A stretch of 9,788 nt of DNA. Source: Flavobacteriales bacterium UBA2040. GTDB lineage: Bacteria > Bacteroidota > Bacteroidia > Flavobacteriales_D > Crocinitomicaceae. Position numbers and translations under genes: made by a program. Of the stretch, positions 1 through 7,776 are shown one piece after another. The stretch is taken from positions 4,994 through 14,781 of the forward strand of contig DDBE01000029.1 in the NCBI GenBank assembly GCA_002332715.1, read 5' to 3'. The notes under the pieces are model-generated. The model did no database searches and had not been told where the DNA came from. It saw only the letters and a program-made list of their open reading frames with translations. Each line of letters starts with the position of its first letter. The first letter of the stretch is position 1.

Positions 1-3000
1 CAAAGAGTAACCATAAAAGAAAGGCAAAGACACTCTCGATTTTTTACCAAAGAATTGTCCCAGTTGAATATTTGTGTTTAAATCGAAACCTATTTTCTGA
101 TTTCTTTGACGCTCTTGGACTCTACTTTCAACACTTCCCCAATTGATTCCACTGTAGTTTCCGGACATTGCCACATTAGCAAAATCGGCTAATTGAACTT
201 GCATTTGTGCTGTTGCCGCAGAACCTCCCTCACTAACGAAGTCTGTCAAACGCATTTCGTTTACCCAAATAATAGCACATTTCGATTGTCCATCGTCAGG
301 TGTCCAAGCTTGATTCGTTTTTTGATCAGGATTCCGAATACCAATCATCATTGTACGAATACCTTGAAGGTTTGGACTACCTTTTACTTTTAACCTCCGT
401 TCCAGATTTTCAGGGTCCACGACCTCGTATTCAACAGTATTTGAAATAGTCACGTTTCCATCCGCAATGGCTTTATTTCTTGCCTTTTTTACGTCGAGCA
501 AATTATCAAAAATGATTTCAATGTTGTTTTCTTCCGGCCAAACCCTTGTGTCACCCGTTTCTCCCCAATCGGTCAATTTCAGCGGCATTTCGTACTCGTA
601 ATAATTGTCCACGAAATCAGTTCCCAAACGAACGAATACAGTTAAATCATTATCTTTAAGTGGTATTGTTTTATTTACTTCTTCTGCGTGAACAAACAAT
701 TTCATTTTCTTGTAGGTACGCACATCAAATTGAACATTACGATATGCAGCTCTAGCATCCCCATCTTTTAAGTTGCAAACATCCAATAATAAGGACTGCT
801 CATTCAACTGACGTTGGTTGGTTTGAGAAGGATCCACCTCACGAATAATTCCTGGAGGGATTACGTAATTAACAGGTTCTCTATCTGAGTTTTCTTCAAT
901 ATTCACAGCACCCACATTAAATGTCGTTAAATTGGCGTCCGTTTGTTGGGTTTCGCCTGGTTTCGTCAAATCTAGCAAGTATCTTCTCCACTCACCACGA
1001 ACTAATTCAAGACGTGCAAAACGAAGAACTACTTCTTCATCAAAATCTTTCAAGAACATTCGCATAAATCGAATAGATCTAAAATCTTGAATTCCGTTAA
1101 CCCTTTTTTGGTACTCTGTTATAGGAATTCTAAACTGAATCCATCTTTCTTGCTTATTCTCCGTACCTACAGATATGGTTTGAATATTGGTGATGAAATT
1201 CTGACCTTCTACAAGATCGTTCTTCGTCAAATCTACTTTGTATTGGAAATAGCTTTCCGTTTCACTTAAACTGTTGTCTTGGTTGATGTCTTCATTGTCT
1301 GGATTCTGACTTCCAATAGTCGGATAACCTTCATTGTTTAATAAAGCGGATTGCTCAGGAGTTGGCGAATTGCCCTCCATGTTGTTGAATTTCTTGTATC
1401 GTTGAAGAATGTTTAATTCTAATGCGTCATAATCTTCATCACGATAATAGTTGTAATTATCGTTTGAAGGATCGGCTAAAATCGAAGATTTAACTGCGGC
1501 ATCTAAAACTGGATTTGCTTGGACCCATGCAATATAATTCGCGTACGCTGCTGCTTCTTCTTCATTTTTCCACCCGTCGATACCGACATCTTGATTGGCT
1601 CTAGATTCTGGATTGTTATCGAAGGCATTTACAACAATTTGTTGGGTTGAAACCTTAGACCAAACCGTCGTATCCATATCATCTGTAATTGATACTCCAG
1701 TCGGCGGTAATCCATTTTCAAAACTTTTACGCGAATCGTTCAGGGCATCTTCCGAAATGTTTCCTAAATTGAAATATAAAGTTCCTCCTGAATGTGATGT
1801 GGTTGGGTCAACGTTTTCTGCATCTTCGTGATAAGGGTCCAACATCCAAAATTGAATAAATTCAACATTGGCTTGCTCAAAATCATTGGTCGTTAATGCT
1901 CGCGAAATCCCCGCCCAACGATTTGAAGGATTATTAAATGTGCCATCTGGATTTACATTTGCCGTCGTGTCATAATTGTACATCGCCCGTTCCTTGGGAT
2001 AATACGCCAAATCTAAAATAGATGCATTGGTGATTTGACCCAAGCTCAATTGTAAATTCGGCCAAATTTCTGTTTGTTGCACCAAACGCATTCGACTATC
2101 TGATAAGGATTCGGGATTGTCTTTTAAGTGCTGCGGCGTTAAGCTATTGGCTTGATAAAATAATGGATCGATGTAATACCACGCCAATTTTGACCGGTTA
2201 AATCCTGAACGTAAATCTTTGAAATCTGCCTCAGGGAATAAATCGGTTTGCCCTTGTGGGACACTTGCATATCGCCAAGCCGTTGGCGAACGGAGATCAA
2301 TTGTTGACTGTGATCCTTCAAAATCGTCTATGTAACTCGTCCCTTCTTTATTGATAGCTTTTGGTTGACCAGGAATCAAATGAGCGAATTCTCCTGTGAA
2401 GGATAAGGTGGATTTTTCTCGTGTAGAAATAACTGGTAAGAAATCAACTAATTTGGTCAGGAAAGGTAATTCAGTTTTAAATTGAATATCAGCGCCAATG
2501 ATATTATTTTTAAACGGCTCACTTCCAAAATCTACTTTTTGGGTGATGGGTCTTTCCAACATACGCATCCAAGTAGCTCCAATGTTCAAATTCTTGCTAA
2601 ATCGATAGTTATATCTGGATCCAACCAAGGACCTGGCTTGAAAACCAAAGACGGAATTACTTTCAATTGAAATTTTAATTGGTGTGCCTGATTCAAGAAT
2701 TCCAGAGTTCAAAATCTTCACTCGACCCAGATTATAATCGACCGTGTAATCCACACCTTCTACCAATTGTATACCTCCAGCAGTAACGCTCACCGCTCCT
2801 TCCGGAACATTTAAGGCATTCAATGGAATATCTGAACTTATCGAAGATTGGAATTCTCCTTCTAATGAAAATCTATTTTTACTTGGTATCTGTTGCGCGG
2901 CCGTTTTTGTTGAATCGTATAGTTCCGTGAAGGCGATGCGATCGACTAAAACATCTGGCATACCTTCGTCTTTTAGTTTCCCTTTCAGGGTTTTTCCGAA

Positions 3001-4785
3001 AGGTTCAATGGTTGTGAAGTATACCCGTCCATTTCTAGTGTTGATGGTTCCACCATTTTCTGCTCTATTTCCAGTATAGGTGATTGGAATAAAATCAAAA
3101 ACACCATCGCTAAACGGCTGCTGATTCATATTTATGCGGTCCATGTTTATGGTGGTCACTAAGGGTTGTTTTTCTAATTCACCAAAAGGAAAAAATGGAA
3201 CATTCAAGGAAGTATTCGGGTTGTTGTACAACAAATTCAAACGGAAACCTTTTTGGTCTACTTGATAGGCGCCAATGGCATAAACGTTTTTCATCATCAA
3301 GTCCCATACTTTGTTTTTTGGGCTTGTAATTGTTGGTTTCAATAACTTGACAAGCAATGCATCTTGACCAACGACACCATCCGTAGACAACTCACCGACT
3401 TGATACGTATTACCTCGGTACGTGTATTCATAGGCAACGCCTAAAACTTCATCGTTGTTCAAGGGAATATTCAACGAAACATATCCCAATTGCGCGTTAT
3501 AGGTGAACTCTTGTTCTGTCAATTTACGGGCATTTTCCACTTTTTCATAGTGTACGGCTTGATTAAACGGTCCCGGCGAAGCAACAGTACTGCTCAAAAG
3601 CGAAACGGCATTATTGAACCCTCGAATCAAGGGTTGAGCAGATGCCCATGCGTATAATCCATTTGCTCCATTTTGCGGTAAATCCGTTCCTGCCAAAGCA
3701 CCAGGATTTCCTTCCAAATTTTCCTGCTTTGCCTCACCCATATCGGAAAAGGCCAGTATGTTTCTTGTGTTTTCGGTATTGTTTGTTCGGTTGGTTAACC
3801 AAACTTCAATTCTTGTAATATTGATCGTCGAAGCAACTATAGGAGCAGAAGCCATTGCCTCATCGTAATGATCTCGATGATACATGTTCAGGAAATAGTG
3901 CCGATTCACCTCATAATTGTCCGCTGACAATTGAAAGGGTTGAATTTGCGCCTTTCCTTCAATGTTGATTTCTTGTCGTTTTCCTTTGGATGAAGCAGCA
4001 ATTAAATCCACGGTCGCTCTTCCGAATTTCAATTGGGTATGGGCTCCAAATAAGGTTTGCGACCCTTGAATTAAAGTTGTCGGAAGTGGCAAAGAAACGT
4101 TTCCGAGTGAAATTTTCTGAACGATTTGGTCCTCGTTACCTGTATATTCTAGTTTGGAAACATTATCAAAATCAAAGGCTGCAGCCGTGTTGTAGCTTGC
4201 TCCAATTTTAAATTTCGTTCCGATTTGTCCCACCAAATTCAATTGAATCTGTTGCTGGAAATCGAATCGAGTAATTCTTCTTTGCTTAACAGGAAGAATG
4301 GGATTGTCGTAGCGTGAAGAGTTCACTCCGAATGACAATTCAACCGATCCTTGGGGACGAATTGTGATTTGGTCTGAACCGAAGAAATTCTCGAATGCTT
4401 TGCTATTAATTTTTATTGGATACTCCAAAGGTTGTCCCTCCTTCGTCTGTTCATCAATTTTTTCCTTCCAGTTTTCCGACATGGCCTTGCGCCTCTCGTA
4501 TTCCAGGTATTCTTCCAAAGTCATCATGGATGGATTTCGATAATCCAAATTATTTCCAATCTTCTCTCGGAATACATATTGCCCTGTGATTGGGTCGTAT
4601 ACTATCGTCTTTTCTATAGAGGTGGGGTCGCCCAAATCAAAACTTTGGGGTTGATTGGTCGTTGGATCCAAAGGATTGGTGATCGGATATATCAAGTTTG
4701 TGTCTTGCGAGAACACAAAACCGCTTAAAAGAAAAGCGAATAGTGAAAGAGCGTTCTTAGAACTCAATAAATATTTGATACCCAT
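1..4785 (-). CDS. sprA: SprA, T9SS outer-membrane translocon / gliding motility protein (3' end outside window)
   Basis: SprA is the very large outer-membrane beta-barrel that forms the protein-conducting channel of the Bacteroidota Type IX secretion system and is needed for gliding in flavobacteria. One frame stays open from the ATG at 4785 to the window edge, giving 1595 codons; family members are roughly 2300-2400 aa, so about two thirds is visible. A signal peptide is clear: MGIKYLL, a hydrophobic stretch, then likely cleavage near SGFVFS|Q at residue 26. The first SprA-type segment has RPQGSVELSFG (about 143-153), the NPILPVKQRR segment (161-170) and IQLNLVGQIGTKFKIGASYN. A second copy of the family pattern lies around 640-830, with IPLNALNVPEG, VDYTVDYNLGRVKIL, ERPITQK and YIDDFEGSQ (818-826). 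Near the left edge CAIIWVNEMRLTDF is also family-typical. The gene starts 14 nt after the ruvA stop, with no Shine-Dalgarno motif. Identification rests on remembered family motifs and is strong. Confidence 0.96.
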   Translation of the reverse strand, partial: MGIKYLLSSKNALSLFAFLLSGFVFSQDTNLIYPITNPLDPTTNQPQSFDLGDPTSIEKTIVYDPITGQYVFREKIGNNLDYRNPSMMTLEEYLEYERRKAMSENWKEKIDEQTKEGQPLEYPIKINSKAFENFFGSDQITIRPQGSVELSFGVNSSRYDNPILPVKQRRITRFDFQQQIQLNLVGQIGTKFKIGASYNTAAAFDFDNVSKLEYTGNEDQIVQKISLGNVSLPLPTTLIQGSQTLFGAHTQLKFGRATVDLIAASSKGKRQEINIEGKAQIQPFQLSADNYEVNRHYFLNMYHRDHYDEAMASAPIVASTINITRIEVWLTNRTNNTENTRNILAFSDMGEAKQENLEGNPGALAGTDLPQNGANGLYAWASAQPLIRGFNNAVSLLSSTVASPGPFNQAVHYEKVENARKLTEQEFTYNAQLGYVSLNIPLNNDEVLGVAYEYTYRGNTYQVGELSTDGVVGQDALLVKLLKPTITSPKNKVWDLMMKNVYAIGAYQVDQKGFRLNLLYNNPNTSLNVPFFPFGELEKQPLVTTINMDRINMNQQPFSDGVFDFIPITYTGNRAENGGTINTRNGRVYFTTIEPFGKTLKGKLKDEGMPDVLVDRIAFTELYDSTKTAAQQIPSKNRFSLEGEFQSSISSDIPLNALNVPEGAVSVTAGGIQLVEGVDYTVDYNLGRVKILNSGILESGTPIKISIESNSVFGFQARSLVGSRYNYRFSKNLNIGATWMRMLERPITQKVDFGSEPFKNNIIGADIQFKTELPFLTKLVDFLPVISTREKSTLSFTGEFAHLIPGQPKAINKEGTSYIDDFEGSQSTIDLRSPTAWRYASVPQGQTDLFPEADFKDLRSGFNRSKLAWYYIDPLFYQANSLTPQHLKDNPESLSDSRMRLVQQTEIWPNLQLSLGQITNASILDLAYYPKERAMYNYDTTANVNPDGTFNNPSNRWAGISRALTTNDFEQANVEFIQFWMLDPYHEDAENVDPTTSHSGGTLYFNLGNISEDALNDSRKSFENGLPPTGVSITDDMDTTVWSKVSTQQIVVNAFDNNPESRANQDVGIDGWKNEEEAAAYANYIAWVQANPVLDAAVKSSILADPSNDNYNYYRDEDYDALELNILQRYKKFNNMEGNSPTPEQSALLNNEGYPTIGSQNPDNEDINQDNSLSETESYFQYKVDLTKNDLVEGQNFITNIQTISVGTENKQERWIQFRIPITEYQKRVNGIQDFRSIRFMRMFLKDFDEEVVLRFARLELVRGEWRRYLLDLTKPGETQQTDANLTTFNVGAVNIEENSDREPVNYVIPPGIIREVDPSQTNQRQLNEQSLLLDVCNLKDGDARAAYRNVQFDVRTYKKMKLFVHAEEVNKTIPLKDNDLTVFVRLGTDFVDNYYEYEMPLKLTDWGETGDTRVWPEENNIEIIFDNLLDVKKARNKAIADGNVTISNTVEYEVVDPENLERRLKVKGSPNLQGIRTMMIGIRNPDQKTNQAWTPDDGQSKCAIIWVNEMRLTDFVSEGGSAATAQMQVQLADFANVAMSGNYSGINWGSVESRVQERQRNQKIGFDLNTNIQLGQFFGKKSRVSLPFFYGYSL

Positions 4786-4799
4786 TTGTAATTTAGACT

Positions 4800-5375
4800 T
4801 TATAGTATTTTCAAGGCCCCTTTGATTAATTGCTCCACGGAAGCATCGGATTCGTTGACTTTATCCAATGCTTTATCCGCCGATTTTTTGTCAAAACCGA
4901 GAGAAACCAATGCATGTAACGCCTCAAAGCGAGCAGTATTGTCTGATCCAGAATTATTTTCAGTTGAAAATGCCATTTTTAACATTTTGTCCTTCAAATC
5001 AATTATTACTCGCTGTGCTGTTTTAGCTCCTATACCCTTGATACTCTGAATAGTATGCACATCTTCACCTTGTATAGCTTGCGCTATTTCACCTGTCTGC
5101 AGAGAAGACAACATTATCATTGCCGTGTTTGGACCAATTCCTGAAACGCTAATCAAATGATTGAACATTTCTCTTTCATCTGTAGTCATGAATCCGTATA
5201 GCAATTGCGCATCTTCGCGCACAATCATCTTGGTAAAGATTCGGATATTCTCATCACTTGAAATCAATGAATACGAATTCAAACTAATTTTCACCTCATA
5301 CCCAACCCCACCACAATCAATAATTAATGCAGTTGGTGATTTCTCAATCAAACGTCCATTCAGTTGTGCTATCAT
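4800..5375 (-). CDS. ruvA: Holliday junction branch migration complex subunit RuvA
   Basis: RuvA binds four-way Holliday junctions as a tetramer and loads the RuvB motor for branch migration during recombinational repair in the cytoplasm. The 191-aa length is close to the roughly 200 aa usual for the family. Domain I is an OB-fold (about 1-62) starting MIAQLNGRLIEKSPTALIID and ending in VREDAQLLYGF; E54 and D55 match the acidic pin that separates strands at the junction centre. Domain II holds two helix-hairpin-helix DNA-binding motifs, SVSGIGPNTAMIML (76-89) and IKGIGAKTAQRVIIDLKD (112-129). A flexible linker rich in N and S (139-146) leads to the C-terminal three-helix domain III (about 147-191), which contacts RuvB. 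The ATG lies 3 nt after the maeB stop and the stop 14 nt before sprA, so it sits mid-operon. ruvB and ruvC are not in the window and must be elsewhere. Nothing is missing or broken. Confidence 0.97.
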   Translation of the reverse strand: MIAQLNGRLIEKSPTALIIDCGGVGYEVKISLNSYSLISSDENIRIFTKMIVREDAQLLYGFMTTDEREMFNHLISVSGIGPNTAMIMLSSLQTGEIAQAIQGEDVHTIQSIKGIGAKTAQRVIIDLKDKMLKMAFSTENNSGSDNTARFEALHALVSLGFDKKSADKALDKVNESDASVEQLIKGALKIL

Positions 5376-5378
5376 GTT

Positions 5379-7643
5379 TTATTTGTTTTGGGCATCGACT
5401 ACCGCGACTTTTACCATGTTGATTATTTCACGAACGGAAGCTCCTAGTTGGAGAACATGCGCTGATTTATTCAAGCCGACTAAAACGGGGCCAATTGCAT
5501 CACCTTCCGTTATTTCTTGCAACAATTTATAGGATATATTTCCAGCCGCTAGATTAGGGAATATCAAGGTGTTCACCTCTTTATTGGTCAACAAAGAGAA
5601 AGGAAATTTTTCTTGCAACAGATCATTATTCAACGCAAAATTGGCTTGTACCTCTCCATCAACTACTAAACTCGGGTGTTTTTCATGAAGAATATTTGTC
5701 GCTTTCGACATTTTCTTCGAATCCTTGCCCGGTGATGAACCAAAATTGGAATAACTAAGTAGGGCAATTCTCGGTGTGACTTTGAACTTACGCACCATTT
5801 TGGCCACATTGTTCGTCAACTCGGCAATTTGTTCGGCCGTAGGGTCAACATTGATGGTTGTATCCGCCAAAAACAAAGGTCCTTTTTTGGTAATCAAGAT
5901 GTACATTCCGGCAATGGTGGTAACATCCTTTTGAAGACCAATCGTTTGAATAAATGGTTTTACCACTTCTCTGTAGTTTCTTGTCAATCCAGATAATACA
6001 GCATCCGCATCACCTTGTTCCACCATCATAGCACCAAAGTGATTTCGCTCGCGCATTAATTGGATAGCCTCGTATTCCGTGACGCCCTTCCGCTTACGCG
6101 CGTTGAAAAAGGCTTTTCCGAATTGGTTTCTTTTCTCCTCTTCTTCTTCCGACTTCGGATCTACGATTTCTACATCACCAAAATCGAGAGAATACTCTTG
6201 AATTAGTTTCTCAATTAATGACCGCTTCCCAAGGAGCACTGGTATACAAATTCCTTCTTCTTGTGCGGTTTGTGCTGCTTTCAGCGTTTTAATATTGTCT
6301 GCCTCAGCGAAAACAACCCGTTTTGGATTGCTTTGTGCTTTTTCGGAGATATTTCGAAGTATTTTATTGTCGAGACCTAACCTCTTCTTGAGATTACTTT
6401 CGTATTCATCCCAATCTTTAATAGGTTGTTTGGCGACTCCTGAATCGATCGCTGCTTTGGCAACCGCGGGAGCAACATAATAAATCAACCTTGGGTCCAA
6501 CGGCTTTGGAATAATTTGATCTCTTCCGAAAAGAATATTCTTCTCACCGTAAGCTTCAATTACCTCTTCAGGGATCGTCTCTTTTGCCAATTCCGCTAGT
6601 GCTTTAACCGCTGCCAACTTCATTGCTTCATTGATAGTTGTCGCTCTAACATCCAATGCCCCGCGGAAAATGTAAGGGAACCCCAAAACATTATTTACTT
6701 GGTTAGGATGGTCGGATCTTCCCGTCGCCATGATAATGTCTTTTCTTGTCGACGTGGCATCTTTGTACGAAATTTCCGGTTCTGGATTCGCTAAAGCAAA
6801 AACGATTGGATCTTTGGCCATGGCTTTCACCATTTCTTTGGATACGATACCGCCTTTTGAAAGACCTACAAATACATCGGCTTTTTTGAAAGAATCTTTG
6901 AACTCAATATCTTTTTTGTGCTTCGAATAGGGCAACTTACTTCCGTCTAAGCCTTCACGTCCTTCCCAAATCAAACCTTTGGAATCATACATGAAGATAT
7001 TGGTCACTTTAGCTCCCAAAGCAATATACAATTTTGCACAAGACATGGCCGCTGCTCCAGCTCCGGAGATAACAATTTTTACTTTGTCCATCTTCTTTTT
7101 GGCCAATTCCAGTGCATTTATCAGAGCTGCAGCAGAAATAATGGCCGTACCGTGTTGGTCATCGTGCATAATTGGAAGGTTCAATTCTGCTTTTAGTCGT
7201 TCTTCTATTTCGAAAGCTTCCGGGGCTTTAATATCTTCTAAATTGATTCCTCCAAATGTTGGCGCAATCGCCTTAACCGTTTGAATGAATAATTCAGGAT
7301 CAGATGCGTCCACTTCAATATCAAAAACATCAATATCTGCGAATATTTTGAAAAGTAAGCCTTTCCCTTCCATTACCGGTTTAGATGCTTCGGGCCCAAT
7401 GTTCCCCAATCCAAGAACTGCAGTACCATTTGAAATCACTGCAACTAAGTTTCCTTTAGATGTGTATTTGTATACATCGTCTTTGTTTTCAGCAATCTTT
7501 AAACAAGGCTCTGCAACACCAGGCGAGTAGGCCAACGACAAATCTCGCTGTGACGAATAGGGTTTCGTTGGAACAACCTCAATTTTACCTGGTTTACCCG
7601 AAGAGTGATAATCTAATGCGTCTTGTTTTTTAATTTTCGCCAT
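5379..7643 (-). CDS. maeB: Malic enzyme with C-terminal phosphotransacetylase-like domain (MaeB type)
   Basis: This enzyme oxidatively decarboxylates malate to pyruvate, usually with NADP in this family, linking the TCA cycle to pyruvate and NADPH supply. At 754 aa it matches full-length MaeB (about 760 aa). The malic domain includes the catalytic tyrosine in [10 protein letters not shown] (Y39), the likely catalytic lysine in MEGKGLLFK (K94), and metal ligands E136/D137 in NLEDIKAP and D162 in [10 protein letters not shown] (160-169). The Rossmann domain has the dinucleotide loop [14 protein letters not shown] (193-206) and the conserved [13 protein letters not shown] (306-318). From about residue 430 to the end lies a phosphotransacetylase-like domain ([25 protein letters not shown]). 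In E. coli MaeB this part acts in acetyl-CoA control rather than catalysis, and here too the usual Pta active residues are replaced. An acidic run (EEEEEE, 499-504 region) lies inside it. It is the first gene of the maeB-ruvA-sprA cluster. Cofactor preference cannot be read with certainty. Confidence 0.95.
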   Translation of the reverse strand: MAKIKKQDALDYHSSGKPGKIEVVPTKPYSSQRDLSLAYSPGVAEPCLKIAENKDDVYKYTSKGNLVAVISNGTAVLGLGNIGPEASKPVMEGKGLLFKIFADIDVFDIEVDASDPELFIQTVKAIAPTFGGINLEDIKAPEAFEIEERLKAELNLPIMHDDQHGTAIISAAALINALELAKKKMDKVKIVISGAGAAAMSCAKLYIALGAKVTNIFMYDSKGLIWEGREGLDGSKLPYSKHKKDIEFKDSFKKADVFVGLSKGGIVSKEMVKAMAKDPIVFALANPEPEISYKDATSTRKDIIMATGRSDHPNQVNNVLGFPYIFRGALDVRATTINEAMKLAAVKALAELAKETIPEEVIEAYGEKNILFGRDQIIPKPLDPRLIYYVAPAVAKAAIDSGVAKQPIKDWDEYESNLKKRLGLDNKILRNISEKAQSNPKRVVFAEADNIKTLKAAQTAQEEGICIPVLLGKRSLIEKLIQEYSLDFGDVEIVDPKSEEEEEKRNQFGKAFFNARKRKGVTEYEAIQLMRERNHFGAMMVEQGDADAVLSGLTRNYREVVKPFIQTIGLQKDVTTIAGMYILITKKGPLFLADTTINVDPTAEQIAELTNNVAKMVRKFKVTPRIALLSYSNFGSSPGKDSKKMSKATNILHEKHPSLVVDGEVQANFALNNDLLQEKFPFSLLTNKEVNTLIFPNLAAGNISYKLLQEITEGDAIGPVLVGLNKSAHVLQLGASVREIINMVKVAVVDAQNK

Positions 7644-7662
7644 GTCCGATTTTTGGAAGGGT

Positions 7663-7670
7663 TAAAGGTA
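7663..7670 (-). promoter_or_regulatory. Weak candidate -7 box for maeB
   Basis: Read on the minus strand this is TACCTTTA, seven of eight positions fitting the Bacteroidota -7 consensus TAnnTTTG, about 20 nt upstream of the maeB ATG. A convincing -33 TTG/TTTG at the usual 19-21 nt spacing is absent; the nearest TTTG is 24 nt upstream and falls in the T-tract of the preceding terminator. The gap between terminator and maeB is only about 50 nt, so a promoter is expected here, but this particular assignment is weak. Confidence 0.25.
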
Positions 7671-7695
7671 AGCAATTATTGAGAAACACTGAGGC

Positions 7696-7738
7696 AAAAA
7701 AAAGGGTCTTGTTACGATAGTTATCGGAACAAGACCCT
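7696..7738 (-). terminator. Intrinsic terminator of the secreted-protein gene
   Basis: On the minus strand an 11-bp stem (AGGGTCTTGTT at 7703-7713 pairing with AACAAGACCCT at 7728-7738) is followed directly by a run of T residues (A at 7696-7703 on the plus strand). The stem continues, after one mismatch (7714/7727), as a 4-bp CGAT/ATCG helix closed by a 4-nt loop. The T-tract is on one side only, so it works for minus-strand transcription. It ends the transcript of the gene at 7767-9662 and separates it from maeB. Confidence 0.93.
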
Positions 7739-7757
7739 AAAATTATATTGAGAATTA

Positions 7758-7776
7758 AGTTCGTTATTAACGAACT
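7758..7776. repeat. 19-nt perfect palindrome spanning the stop codon
   Basis: AGTTCGTTA (7758-7766), a single centre base T (7767), then TAACGAACT (7768-7776) form perfectly complementary 9-bp arms. The right arm is the end of the secreted-protein reading frame (final Val-Val-Arg and stop); the left arm is 3' UTR. In RNA it could fold with 8 bp and a 3-nt loop. It lies 19 nt from the terminator stem. Role unknown: it could be a 3'-end stabilising hairpin, a protein-binding site or chance. Confidence 0.7.

Larger units (their letters stand above)
1..7643 (-). other. Probable maeB-ruvA-sprA transcription unit
   Basis: Three minus-strand genes are packed with gaps of 3 nt (maeB stop to ruvA start) and 14 nt (ruvA stop to sprA start), too short to hold an intergenic terminator and promoter. 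The upstream border is set by the intrinsic terminator at 7696-7738; the downstream border is outside the window. From memory, ruvA next to sprA is a known arrangement in flavobacteria. Co-transcription is inferred from spacing; internal promoters within maeB or ruvA cannot be excluded. Confidence 0.7.

Noticed and set aside
2139..2321. Minus-strand 60-codon frame within sprA.
   Set aside because: It lies in a different frame from the continuous SprA reading frame, which is open here and carries the conserved LRSPTAWRYASVPQ segment.
4432..4728. Plus-strand 98-codon frame with hydrophobic start opposite the sprA 5' end, possibly a small membrane protein.
   Set aside because: The hydrophobic run is the complement of the SprA N-terminal coding region; no promoter or recognisable family.
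1..4785. Apparent lack of a single complete long ORF in the left half, suggesting a broken gene.
   Set aside because: One minus-strand frame is open without a stop from 4785 to base 1 and reads as continuous SprA; it only lacks a stop because the gene leaves the window.
5161..5532. Plus-strand 123-codon frame antisense to the ruvA-maeB junction.
   Set aside because: It spans two well-supported opposite-strand genes, has no recognisable domain and no promoter seen; a reading-frame shadow.
6979..7284. Plus-strand 101-codon frame antisense to maeB.
   Set aside because: Mirror of conserved malic-enzyme coding sequence; its composition reflects complementary codons.
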